Source: Nocardioides silvaticus (lineage in GTDB: Bacteria > Actinomycetota > Actinomycetes > Propionibacteriales > Nocardioidaceae). From it: a stretch of 64,000 nt of DNA. The position numbers were made by a program, and so were the translations under genes. Of this stretch, positions 1 to 9,983 are shown one piece after another. The notes below the pieces were generated by a model. It was not told where the DNA came from, did not search any database, and worked only from the letters and a program-made list of their open reading frames with translations. Each line of letters begins with the position of its first letter. The first letter of the stretch is position 1. The DNA lies in NCBI RefSeq assembly GCF_003160695.1, contig NZ_QGDD01000009.1:182217-246216 (forward strand). The letters run 5' to 3'.

Positions 1-1
1 C

Positions 2-1372
2 CCGGGCGACTCGGGGTTCGACTACGCGCGGCTGGTCGAGCTGATCCGCGACCGGATCGCGTTCGTCCCGCGCTACAGGCAGCGCATCCAGCACGTGCCC
101 GGGCACATCGCGGCCCCGCTGTGGGTCGACGACGAGAACTTCGACCTCGCCTTCCACGTTCGACGCTCCGCGCTGCCCCGCCCGGGCACGTCGAGCCAGC
201 TGCTCGAGCTCGCGTCGCGGATCGTGTCGCGGCCGCTCGACCGCAGCCGTCCGTTGTGGGAGATCTACTTCGTCGAGGGGCTCGAGGGCGGCCGGGTCGC
301 GCTGCTCTCCAAGACCCACCAGGCGCTCGTCGACGGGGTGCAGACCGTCGACCTCGGCCAGCTCCTGCTCGACACGCAGCCGACGCCGCGCGAGTTCGAG
401 CCCGACGACTGGACGCCGCACCGGCCGCCCGCGCCGGCGAAGCTGGTCGCGCACGCGGTCCGCGACGCCGTGACCGACGCCCAGACGGTCGCGACCTCGG
501 TGCGCGGCACGACCAAGGCCGTCGTCAGCGAGCTCGACGCCCGGACCCGTCGGATCCGCAGCGTCGCCGGCGCTCTCACCGGGCGCCGCCCGAAGGCCCG
601 CGGTGTCTTCGGCGGCGAGCTGTCGCAGCAGCGCCGGGTCGTGACCGTCGAGACGCGGCTGAGCGACTACCGCACGGTGCGCCAGGCCCACGACGGCACG
701 GTCAACGACGTCATCCTCGCGACCGTCACCGGCGGCCTCCGCGCGTGGCTGATGACCCGTGCCGAGTCGATGGGCGGGCTGCGCCAGGTGCGCGCGGTCG
801 TGCCGGTCTCGGTGATCGACGAGGAGCTCGAGGCGACGTCCCTCGGCAGCCAGATCGCCGCCCACTTCGTCGACCTGCCGATCGGCGAGGCCAGCCCCGT
901 CGTGCGCCTGCACCAGGTGTCGTACTCGTTCCAGGCGCACAAGGAGACCGGCCGCTCGGTGGCCGCCAACCGGCTCGCGGGCGTCGCCGGCTTCGCGCCG
1001 ACGACGTTCCACGCCATCGGCTCGCGGGTCGCGGCCGACGAGCTGCGCCGCGGCTACCAGCTCTCGGTGACCAACGTCCCCGGCCCGCAGTCGCCGCTCT
1101 ACGCCGCGGGCGCGGAGATGCTGGCGAGCTACCCCGTGGCGCCGCTCGTCCCCGGGCACCCGCTCGTCATCAGCGTGACGTCCTACAACGGCGGCGTGTT
1201 CTACGGCATCACCGCAGACCGCGACCTGGTGCCGGACGCGGACCTGCTTGGCATCTGCCTGCGCGAGGCCCTCGACGAGCTGCTCGAGGTCTCGTCCAGC
1301 GGCCGGCAGCGCGCCCCCCGCGGTCGTCGTACGACGAAGTCGGCGCCGCCGCGCGCCCGGCGCAAGGACTGA
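2..1372 (+). CDS. Wax ester synthase/diacylglycerol acyltransferase (WS/DGAT) family protein, 5' end outside window
   Basis: The reading frame is open from the first bases of the window, so the N-terminus is missing and the first internal ATG at 95 is not the true start. The family transfers acyl groups from acyl-CoA to diacylglycerol or fatty alcohol. Family hallmarks are visible: the WEIYFVEGL strand, a VNDVILA block, and NVPGP near the C-terminus, followed by a basic Arg/Lys tail. The usual HHxxxDG active-site motif reads HQALVDG at about nt 318-338. The second histidine, which is the catalytic base in this fold, is therefore glutamine. Either this subfamily uses another residue or the protein is not a classical acyltransferase. 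Family assignment is secure; activity is uncertain. Confidence 0.85.
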   Translation, partial: PGDSGFDYARLVELIRDRIAFVPRYRQRIQHVPGHIAAPLWVDDENFDLAFHVRRSALPRPGTSSQLLELASRIVSRPLDRSRPLWEIYFVEGLEGGRVALLSKTHQALVDGVQTVDLGQLLLDTQPTPREFEPDDWTPHRPPAPAKLVAHAVRDAVTDAQTVATSVRGTTKAVVSELDARTRRIRSVAGALTGRRPKARGVFGGELSQQRRVVTVETRLSDYRTVRQAHDGTVNDVILATVTGGLRAWLMTRAESMGGLRQVRAVVPVSVIDEELEATSLGSQIAAHFVDLPIGEASPVVRLHQVSYSFQAHKETGRSVAANRLAGVAGFAPTTFHAIGSRVAADELRRGYQLSVTNVPGPQSPLYAAGAEMLASYPVAPLVPGHPLVISVTSYNGGVFYGITADRDLVPDADLLGICLREALDELLEVSSSGRQRAPRGRRTTKSAPPRARRKD

Positions 1373-1411
1373 CCCCGGCCCCCGGTCGCCGCCGGTTGGG
1401 TCGGCGCCCGA

Positions 1412-1422
1412 TTGTCTGACAA
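1412..1422. promoter_or_regulatory. Putative GntR/FadR-type operator upstream of pruA
   Basis: TTGTC-T-GACAA is a perfect 5-bp inverted repeat around one base. It ends 10 bp before the pruA ATG and overlaps the likely -10 element (CAACAT, 1420-1425). FadR-subfamily GntR repressors bind operators of this general shape. No GntR gene lies in the window, so the regulator is unknown. Confidence 0.4.
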
Positions 1423-1432
1423 CATCGGGGGC

Positions 1433-3061
<1,629 letters not shown>

Positions 3062-3086
3062 GCGGGTCACCTGCGACGATGGCCCG

Positions 3087-3263
3087 GTGACTCCCTGGCA
3101 CCTCGGCTCCCTCCACCCCGTGGAGCAGGTGCTGACGATCGTGCTGGCGTTCGGGCCGTTCCTGCTGCTCGGGGGCGTGATCTTCCTGCAGCGTCGCAAG
3201 GACGCCCGGGAGGAGGCCGAGGAGGCCGAGCGCGCGGAGCGCGACGGGAATGGGCCGTTCTAG
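3087..3263 (+). CDS. Small single-pass membrane protein (58 aa)
   Basis: GTG start 25 bp after pruA. One hydrophobic helix (about residues 14-33, VLTIVLAFGPFLLLGGVIFL) is followed by a charged Arg/Lys/Glu-rich cytoplasmic tail (RRKDAREEAEEAE). Similar tiny proteins are common in actinobacteria, but I know no function. A GACGAT box 6 bp upstream of the GTG could be a leaderless -10. It converges with the DUF2505 gene, with only a few bases between the stop codons. Confidence 0.65.
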   Translation: MTPWHLGSLHPVEQVLTIVLAFGPFLLLGGVIFLQRRKDAREEAEEAERAERDGNGPF

Positions 3264-3267
3264 CTCC

Positions 3268-3753
3268 CTAGCGGGCCAGCCACTCGACGCCGGTGCGGTT
3301 CTCGGCGCGCAGCGCGCTGCCGAGGATCTTGCCGATCAGCGCCTCGATCTTGCCCGCGACGAGCGGGATCCGGACGCTGATGTCGAGGGTCACCGTCTCA
3401 GTGGTGACGCCGTCGGCCTCGGTGAGGACCGCGGTGCCGACCATCTCGCCGGGCTTGCCGGGGATCGTCACGTGGATGTCGCCGTGGTCGGGTGATGTCC
3501 ACGTCTCCGACTGCACGATGTCGACGTCCGAACCCACGAACTTCTGGGCGAACTTGGGCACCCGGTCGGTCGGCTGGCTGTACTCGATGCGGACCTCCAT
3601 CGGGTCGCCCTGCACGCCCTTGATCGAGACGGCGTGCCGGGTGGCGCCGGTGGCGACGCAGACCTCGTTGCGGAACGCCTCGTCGGCGAGCATCGCGGCG
3701 ACGTCGGCCAACGGTGCGTCGTAGGTGAGCTCCTGGACGATCCTCGTCGACAC
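3268..3753 (-). CDS. DUF2505 domain protein (downstream paralogue)
   Basis: 161 aa, one domain over nearly the full length. It resembles the START/SRPBCC-like DUF2505 family of actinobacteria (ELTYDAPLADVAAML at the N-terminus, then alternating strands and a C-terminal helix). No catalytic residues are recognisable. The GTG start lies one base after the stop of the upstream paralogue, so the two are co-transcribed and probably translationally coupled. Function is unknown; members of this fold usually bind hydrophobic ligands. Confidence 0.8.
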   Translation of the reverse strand: MSTRIVQELTYDAPLADVAAMLADEAFRNEVCVATGATRHAVSIKGVQGDPMEVRIEYSQPTDRVPKFAQKFVGSDVDIVQSETWTSPDHGDIHVTIPGKPGEMVGTAVLTEADGVTTETVTLDISVRIPLVAGKIEALIGKILGSALRAENRTGVEWLAR

Positions 3754-3754
3754 C

Positions 3755-4246
3755 TCAGCGGTCCCCTTCCAGCCAGGCGGCTCCCACCGCCTGCTCGATC
3801 TCCATGCCCTTGCCGATGTTGTCGGCCATCACCTGCTCCAGCTTGCCGCCGACGAGGGGGACCTTGACGGTCACCTCGAGGTCGGTCACGTGCTTGGTCG
3901 TCGCGCCGTCGGCCTGGAGGCTGACGGTGCCGACGCCCTTGGTCGGCTTGCCGGGAGCGAGGATCTCCACGGTGCCCGCGGTGGGGGAGGTCCATACCTC
4001 GGTGACGACGGCCTGGGTGGTCTCGCCGGTGATCTTCTTCGCGATCGCCGGCAGGCCGGCGGTGTTCTGGACCTGGTCGACGACGACGCGGCAGCCCTGG
4101 CCCTGCGGGGTGATCGTGACGTCCGAGGACACGACACCCTGGGCCTCGGCGACCTTCTCGCGCCACGCCGGATCGGTCAGCATCGCGTAGACATCGGCGG
4201 GCGGCGCGTCGTAGGTCGACGTGTGCTGGAACCTCATGCCGCCCAT
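3755..4246 (-). CDS. DUF2505 domain protein (upstream paralogue)
   Basis: 163 aa, or 160 aa if the internal ATG at 4237-4239 (MRFQHT) is used; that ATG aligns better with the neighbour's start. It has the same DUF2505 layout as the next gene (TYDAPPADVYAML, then KVPLVGGKLEQ near the C-terminus). The two look like a tandem duplication. It is divergent from the glutamate dehydrogenase across about 50 bp, which must hold both promoters. Function unknown. Confidence 0.8.
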   Translation of the reverse strand: MGGMRFQHTSTYDAPPADVYAMLTDPAWREKVAEAQGVVSSDVTITPQGQGCRVVVDQVQNTAGLPAIAKKITGETTQAVVTEVWTSPTAGTVEILAPGKPTKGVGTVSLQADGATTKHVTDLEVTVKVPLVGGKLEQVMADNIGKGMEIEQAVGAAWLEGDR

Positions 4247-4283
4247 CCTGCCCCAAGATGTTGTGAGGGGTATCTGCCGGTCC

Positions 4284-4289
4284 TAATGT
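4284..4289 (+). promoter_or_regulatory. -10 element of the glutamate dehydrogenase gene
   Basis: TAATGT ends seven bases before the in-frame GTG at 4297. This is the spacing expected if transcription starts on the G of the start codon (leaderless mRNA). It argues for 4297 rather than the GTG at 4288, which lies inside the hexamer. Confidence 0.5.
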
Positions 4290-4296
4290 GAACCGT

Positions 4297-7200
4297 GTGT
4301 CAACGACGACGCACCACACAGACCGTGACCAGATCCTCGGACAGGCCGCAGAGGTGGCCCGCCATGGCAAGGGCGCCTCGGCGCCGCCCGGCGACGACCT
4401 GCAAGCCCTGCTGGCGGCGTACTACCGCCACGTGGCCACCGACCAGCTCGCCGACCGCTCCGACGTGGACGTCTACGGCGCCTACGCCTCGCACCACCAC
4501 CTCGCCGCGGAGCGCAAGCCCGGCACCACCAAGGTTCGCGTCTACACGCCGACGGTGGCCGAGCACGGCTGGTCCGCCGGCGGGCACTCGGTGGTCGAGG
4601 TGGTCACCGACGACATGTCCTTCCTCGTCGACTCGCTCACGATGGAGCTGGCCCGGCAGCACCGCGACGCCCACCTGGTGCTGCACCCGACGCTCGACGC
4701 GCACCGCTCCGAGTCCGGGACGCTGACAGCGCTGCACCCGGTCGCGGCCGGGTCGACCACCCCACACGAGAACGGCCTCCGCGAGTCGTGGATGCACGTC
4801 GAGATCGACCGCCTCACCGACGAGGCGGGCGAGGCCGACCGTCTCGCCGACGACGTACGACGCGTGCTCGCCGACGTGCGCGCGGCCGTGGACGACTGGG
4901 AGGAGATGGTCGCCCAGGCGCGCGCGGTCGTCTCCGACCTCGAGCAGACGCCGCCGCCGCTGCCGTCCGGCGAGCTCGAGGTCGGCAAGGAGCTGCTCTC
5001 CTGGCTGGCCGACGAGCACTTCACGTTCCTCGGCTACCGCGAGTACCGGCTCGAGCAGGTCTCGACCGAGGACGGCCAGGAGGACGTCCTGCGGCCGGTG
5101 CCCGGGAGCGGGCTCGGGATCCTCCGCGACCAGGCGTCGAAGGCGAGCTCGACGTCGTTCAGCCGGCTCTCGGGGCCGGTGAAGGCCAAGGCACGGGAGA
5201 AGAGCCTGCTCGTGCTGGCGAAGGCCAACTCGCGCGCGACCGTGCACCGGCCGGCGTACCTCGATTACGTCGGCATCAAGGTCTTCGGCCCCGACGGCGA
5301 GGTCGTCGGGGAGCGCCGGTTCCTCGGCCTGCTCTCGAGCGCGGCCTACACCGAGTCGGTGCTGCGGGTTCCCTTGGTGCGCGAGAAGGTCAAGAAGGTG
5401 CTGGAGCTGACCGGGCTCGACCCGCGCAGCCACGACGGCAACGCGCTGCTCGACACCCTCGAGGGCTACCCCCGCGACGAGCTGTTCCACACCCCGGTCG
5501 AGGAGCTGGCGCCGATCGCCGAGGCCGCGATGCAGGCTCGCGAGCGACGCGCCGTACGTCTCTTCATCCGACGCGACACCTACGGCCGGTACCTGTCCGT
5601 GCTGCTCTACCTCCCGCGCGACCGCTACAACACCAGCGTCCGCCACAAGTTCGTGAGGATCCTGTCGCAGGTGATCGCCGGCGGCCGGATCGACCCCGAC
5701 TCGATCGAGTTCAACGTGAGCATCAGCGAGTCGACGACGGCGCGGGTGCACTTCGTGGTGCGGATGCCGGCGGGGGAGACGATCCCGGACGTCGACACCG
5801 CCGACCTCGAGCGCCGGCTCATCGAGGCGTCCCGCTCGTGGCACGACGACTTCGTGTCGGCCGTGCTGTCGGAGTACGGCGAGGAGGTCGGCGCCATCCT
5901 CGGTCGCCGCTACGTCGACGCGTTCCCGGAGGCCTACAAGGAGGACTTCCCCGCCCGCACGGCCGCGGTCGACCTCGGCCGGCTGGAGGCGATCCAGGGC
6001 GAGTCAGGCATCGACCAGGCGCTCTACTCCGAGCTCGACGCCCCCGACGGCGAGGCCCGGCTCAAGGTCTTCCGCGTGGGCCCGCCGCTGTCGCTCTCCG
6101 AGGTGCTCCCGATGCTCTCGTCGATGGGGGTCGAGGTCGTCGACGAGCGCCCCTACGGCCTGGTCGGGCTCGACCGGGTCTCCTACATCTACGACTTCGG
6201 CCTGCGGTACGGCGGCCCGCTGCCCGACCAGGCGCGCGAGCTGTTCTCGGACGCGCTGCGCGCCATCTGGGACGGCTACACCGAGACCGACGGGTTCAAC
6301 ACGCTCGTGCTGCGGGCGTCGCTCACGTGGCGGCAGGCGATGCTGCTGCGTGCGTACGCCAAGTACATGCGTCAGGGGAACTCGCCGTTCGCGATCGACT
6401 CGATCGAGTCCGCCCTCGCGGTCAACGTCGACCTGGCGCGGATGCTCGTCGAGCTGTTCGAGACCCGCTTCGACCCGGACCGCGACGACGCCGGCCGTGA
6501 CCAGGCGCAGGCCGAGCTGGAAGAACGGATCACCGCTGCCCTCGACCAGGTGGTCAGCCTCGACCACGACCGGATCCTGCGGTCCTACCTGGTCCACATC
6601 AAGGCCACGTTGCGCACGAACTACTTCCAGCACGAGCCTGGCGGGCAGCACCCGAAGTCCTACCTGTCGCTGAAGCTCGAGCCGTCGGCGATCCCGGACC
6701 TGCCGGAGCCGCGACCGAAGTTCGAGATCTTCGTCTACTCGCCGCGGGTCGAGGGCGTGCACCTCCGCTTCGGAGCGGTTGCTCGTGGTGGCCTGCGCTG
6801 GTCGGACCGCCGCGACGACTTCCGCACCGAGATCCTCGGTCTGGTCAAGGCGCAGATGGTCAAGAACACCGTGATCGTCCCGGTCGGGGCCAAGGGCGGG
6901 TTCTACGCCAAGCAGCTCCCGGACCCCTCCGACGACCGCGACGCGTGGCTGGCCGAAGGCGTCGAGTGCTACAAGACGTTCATCCGCGGCCTGCTCGACG
7001 TCACCGACAACCTGGTGACCGGTGAGCACGTGCTGCCGCCGCGCCGCGTGGTCCGCCACGACGGAGACGACTCCTACCTGGTCGTCGCCGCCGACAAGGG
7101 CACCGCGACGTTCTCCGACATCGCCAACGGCGTCTCCGCCGACTACGGCTTCTGGCTCGGCGACGCGTTCGCGAGCGGTGGGTCGGTCGGCTACGACCAC

Positions 7201-9228
7201 AAGGCGATGGGCATCACCGCGCGCGGTGCGTGGGTGTCGGTGCGCCGGCACTTCCGCGAGTTCGGCGTGGACTGCCAGGAGCAGGACATCACCGTGGTGG
7301 GCGTGGGTGACATGTCGGGCGACGTCTTCGGCAACGGGATGCTGTGCTCGGAGCACATCCGGCTGGTCGCGGCGTTCGACCACCGCGACATCTTCATCGA
7401 CCCCGAGCCGGACGCCGCGACGTCGTATGCCGAGCGGAAGCGGCTCTTCGACCTGCCCCGGTCCAGCTGGCAGGACTACGACGCGTCGCTGATCTCGGAG
7501 GGCGGCGGCGTCTTCCCGCGGTCGGCGAAGTCGATCCCGATCAACGCCCGGATCCGGGCTGCGCTGGGCATCCACCGGCCCGTCGACAAGATGACGCCCG
7601 CCGAGCTGATGCGGGCGATCCTGCTCGCCCCCGTCGACCTGCTGTGGAACGGCGGCATCGGCACCTACGTGAAGGCGAGCACCGAGACCCACGCCGACGC
7701 CGGCGACAAGGCCAACGACGCCATCCGGGTCAACGGCACCGAGCTCCAGGTCCGCGTGGTCGGTGAGGGTGGGAACCTCGGCTGCACGCAGCGCGGGCGC
7801 ATCGAGTTCGCCCAGAACGGCGGCCGGATCAACACCGACTTCATCGACAACTCCGCCGGCGTCGACACCTCCGACCGCGAGGTGAACCTGAAGATCCTGC
7901 TCGACCGGGTGGTGGCCGACGGTGACCTGACCGAGAAGCAGCGCAACAAGCTGCTCGCGTCGATGACCGACGACGTGGCCGACCTGGTGCTGCGCGACAA
8001 CTACGAGCAGAACATCGCGCTCGCCAACGCCGCCCGCAACGCACCTTCGCTGCTGCACGTGCACGAGCAGTGGATGCAGGAGCTGGAGAAGCGGGGTCGG
8101 CTCGACCGCGGGCTCGAGGCGCTGCCCACGAAGGCCGAGGTGCGCAAGCGGATCGAGGCCGGTGGCGCCCTCACCCAGCCGGAGCTGTCGGTGCTGATGG
8201 CCTACACCAAGATCGTCCTGGCGGAGGAGCTGCTGGCCTCCGACCTGCCGGAGGACCCCTACCTCCTGCTCGACCTGGTGTCGTACTTCCCGAAGGCCGT
8301 CCGCGAGGGATTCAGCAGCCAGGTCGAGGAGCACCCGCTGCGTCGCGAGATCATCGTGACCCAGGTCGTCAACGACCTGGTCAACGGCGCCGGCATGACG
8401 TACTGGCCGCGGCTGGCGGGGGAGACGGGAGCCTCGGCCGCCGAGCTCACCCGGGCGAACTTCGTGGCCCGCGAGATCTTCGCGTCCCTGCCGCTGCGTC
8501 AGGAGCTGGCGACCTACGACAACAAGATCGACGCGGCGGTGCAGACCCGGATGCGGGTCGACATGCGCACCCTCGTCGAGCGCGCCTCGCGGTGGCTGGT
8601 GACCAACCGTCGTCCTCCGCTCGACAGCCAGGCGACCGTCGACCTGTTCGCGGAGCCGGTGCAGGCGACGATGCTCGAGCTGCCCGACCTGCTGGTCGGC
8701 CGCGAGCTCGCGGCCTACCACGAGCGCCGCACGGCACTCGAGGGTCAGGGAGTGCCGGAGGACCTGGCTGCCCGGGTGGCGTCGTACGACGTCGCGTACG
8801 CGCTGCTCAACGTGGTCGAGATCGCCACTCGCGACGGGCTCGAGCCCCGCGACGTCGCGCGGGTCCACTTCGCGCTCGGTGAGCGGCTCGGCATCTCGGT
8901 GCTCCAGCAGCGGATCGTCGGGCTGCCGCGTGCCGACCAGTGGCAGACGATGGCCCGGGCCGCGCTCCGGGACGACCTCCACTCGGTGCACGCCCAGCTC
9001 ACCGCGGAGGTGCTCGCGAGCACGACGGCCGACGACGAGGTGGTCTTCCGCGGCGCGCCCGAGGAGCTCCGGGAGGAGGCGGCGCGACGGGTGTCTGAGT
9101 GGGAGGAGTCCACCGGCGGAGTCGCCGCGCGCGCGGTCGACACGCTCGGCGCGATCTGCGCCGACGAGGACACCGACCTCGCCCGGGTGTCGGTCGCGCT
9201 GCGCGTGGTCCGGGGTCTGCTGGCGTGA
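4297..9228 (+). CDS. gdhB: NAD-specific glutamate dehydrogenase, 180-kDa class
   Basis: Oxidatively deaminates glutamate to 2-oxoglutarate and ammonia with NAD+. About 1643 aa, the normal size for the large (L-GDH180) class found in Streptomyces, Mycobacterium and Pseudomonas. The first 700 residues are the regulatory ACT-like part. The catalytic core follows, with GAVARGGLRWSDRRDDFR at about residue 826 and the substrate lysine region VPVGAKGGFYAKQ. The dinucleotide-binding region contains GVGDMSGDVFGNGML. The C-terminal domain is family specific. The start is placed at GTG 4297 because of the TAATGT box seven bases upstream; GTG 4288 is the alternative. The stop overlaps the yggS start by GTGA. 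With pruA nearby the region can feed proline carbon into 2-oxoglutarate. Confidence 0.94.
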   Translation: MSTTTHHTDRDQILGQAAEVARHGKGASAPPGDDLQALLAAYYRHVATDQLADRSDVDVYGAYASHHHLAAERKPGTTKVRVYTPTVAEHGWSAGGHSVVEVVTDDMSFLVDSLTMELARQHRDAHLVLHPTLDAHRSESGTLTALHPVAAGSTTPHENGLRESWMHVEIDRLTDEAGEADRLADDVRRVLADVRAAVDDWEEMVAQARAVVSDLEQTPPPLPSGELEVGKELLSWLADEHFTFLGYREYRLEQVSTEDGQEDVLRPVPGSGLGILRDQASKASSTSFSRLSGPVKAKAREKSLLVLAKANSRATVHRPAYLDYVGIKVFGPDGEVVGERRFLGLLSSAAYTESVLRVPLVREKVKKVLELTGLDPRSHDGNALLDTLEGYPRDELFHTPVEELAPIAEAAMQARERRAVRLFIRRDTYGRYLSVLLYLPRDRYNTSVRHKFVRILSQVIAGGRIDPDSIEFNVSISESTTARVHFVVRMPAGETIPDVDTADLERRLIEASRSWHDDFVSAVLSEYGEEVGAILGRRYVDAFPEAYKEDFPARTAAVDLGRLEAIQGESGIDQALYSELDAPDGEARLKVFRVGPPLSLSEVLPMLSSMGVEVVDERPYGLVGLDRVSYIYDFGLRYGGPLPDQARELFSDALRAIWDGYTETDGFNTLVLRASLTWRQAMLLRAYAKYMRQGNSPFAIDSIESALAVNVDLARMLVELFETRFDPDRDDAGRDQAQAELEERITAALDQVVSLDHDRILRSYLVHIKATLRTNYFQHEPGGQHPKSYLSLKLEPSAIPDLPEPRPKFEIFVYSPRVEGVHLRFGAVARGGLRWSDRRDDFRTEILGLVKAQMVKNTVIVPVGAKGGFYAKQLPDPSDDRDAWLAEGVECYKTFIRGLLDVTDNLVTGEHVLPPRRVVRHDGDDSYLVVAADKGTATFSDIANGVSADYGFWLGDAFASGGSVGYDHKAMGITARGAWVSVRRHFREFGVDCQEQDITVVGVGDMSGDVFGNGMLCSEHIRLVAAFDHRDIFIDPEPDAATSYAERKRLFDLPRSSWQDYDASLISEGGGVFPRSAKSIPINARIRAALGIHRPVDKMTPAELMRAILLAPVDLLWNGGIGTYVKASTETHADAGDKANDAIRVNGTELQVRVVGEGGNLGCTQRGRIEFAQNGGRINTDFIDNSAGVDTSDREVNLKILLDRVVADGDLTEKQRNKLLASMTDDVADLVLRDNYEQNIALANAARNAPSLLHVHEQWMQELEKRGRLDRGLEALPTKAEVRKRIEAGGALTQPELSVLMAYTKIVLAEELLASDLPEDPYLLLDLVSYFPKAVREGFSSQVEEHPLRREIIVTQVVNDLVNGAGMTYWPRLAGETGASAAELTRANFVAREIFASLPLRQELATYDNKIDAAVQTRMRVDMRTLVERASRWLVTNRRPPLDSQATVDLFAEPVQATMLELPDLLVGRELAAYHERRTALEGQGVPEDLAARVASYDVAYALLNVVEIATRDGLEPRDVARVHFALGERLGISVLQQRIVGLPRADQWQTMARAALRDDLHSVHAQLTAEVLASTTADDEVVFRGAPEELREEAARRVSEWEESTGGVAARAVDTLGAICADEDTDLARVSVALRVVRGLLA

Positions 9229-9938
9229 GCGCGAGCGGGACCGACGTCCACGAGGAGGTACGACGCGGGGTCGCCCGGGTCCGGGAGCGGATCGAGGCGG
9301 CCTGCGCCCGCGCCGACCGGAACCCTGCCGACGTCACCCTCGTCGGGGTGTCGAAGTTCCAGCCCGAGGACCGGGTCCGGGCCGCCATCGAGGTGGGGGT
9401 GCTCGACCTCGGCGAGAACTACGCCCAGGCCATGCGCGACCGGGTCGAGTCGCTGTCCGACCTCGCCGGCACGGGCGTCCGCTGGCACCAGATCGGTCCG
9501 CTCCAGCGCAACAAGGTCAACATGGTCGTGCGGGTGGCGTCGTACTTCCACGCGCTCGACTCGGTGGCGCTCGCCGACGCCCTCGGCAGCCGCCGCGACC
9601 CCGCCGACCCGCTCCACGTGCTGGTGCAGGTCAACGTCGCCGGGGAGGAGACGAAGTCCGGGGTCGGGCCGGCCGAGGTCCCGGACCTGCTCTCCGCTGT
9701 CGCGAAGCATCCGTCGTTGCGGGTCGCCGGGCTGATGGCGATGCCGCCCGCCCCGGAGTGTCCCGAGGACAGCCGAGAGCACTTCGCGGCGCTCCGCGAG
9801 GTGGGGGAGCGGCTGGGCGTGCCGGGCCTGTCGATCGGCACCACCGACGACTTCGAGGTCGCGGTCGAGGAGGGAGCGACGATGGTGCGGGTGGGTCGCT
9901 CGCTGTTCGGGGAGAGGCCGGCGCGGACGGCCGGATAA
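9225..9938 (+). CDS. YggS/PROSC-family pyridoxal 5'-phosphate-binding protein
   Basis: 237 aa, alanine-racemase-like TIM barrel without the second domain. The family binds PLP and keeps PLP and amino-acid pools balanced; it has no known enzymatic turnover. The PLP lysine is Lys44 in VGVSKF. WHQIGPLQRNK and the C-terminal VRVGRSLFG phosphate-binding segment are classic. The GTG start overlaps the dehydrogenase stop (GTGA), so translation is coupled. In many actinobacteria yggS sits in the ftsZ cluster; here it follows a PLP-independent dehydrogenase, which is unusual but makes sense for amino-acid metabolism. Confidence 0.9.
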   Translation: MSASGTDVHEEVRRGVARVRERIEAACARADRNPADVTLVGVSKFQPEDRVRAAIEVGVLDLGENYAQAMRDRVESLSDLAGTGVRWHQIGPLQRNKVNMVVRVASYFHALDSVALADALGSRRDPADPLHVLVQVNVAGEETKSGVGPAEVPDLLSAVAKHPSLRVAGLMAMPPAPECPEDSREHFAALREVGERLGVPGLSIGTTDDFEVAVEEGATMVRVGRSLFGERPARTAG

Positions 9939-9983
9939 GCATTCGTGCTTCGTCGGCGTCACGACCTAGAGTCGTGGTCACCG

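Noticed and set aside
6004..8991. 995-codon open frame antisense to the glutamate dehydrogenase
   Set aside because: Composition is a mirror of GC-rich codon bias (Val/Arg/Gln/Asp-rich, no domains); the sense frame is a complete known enzyme.
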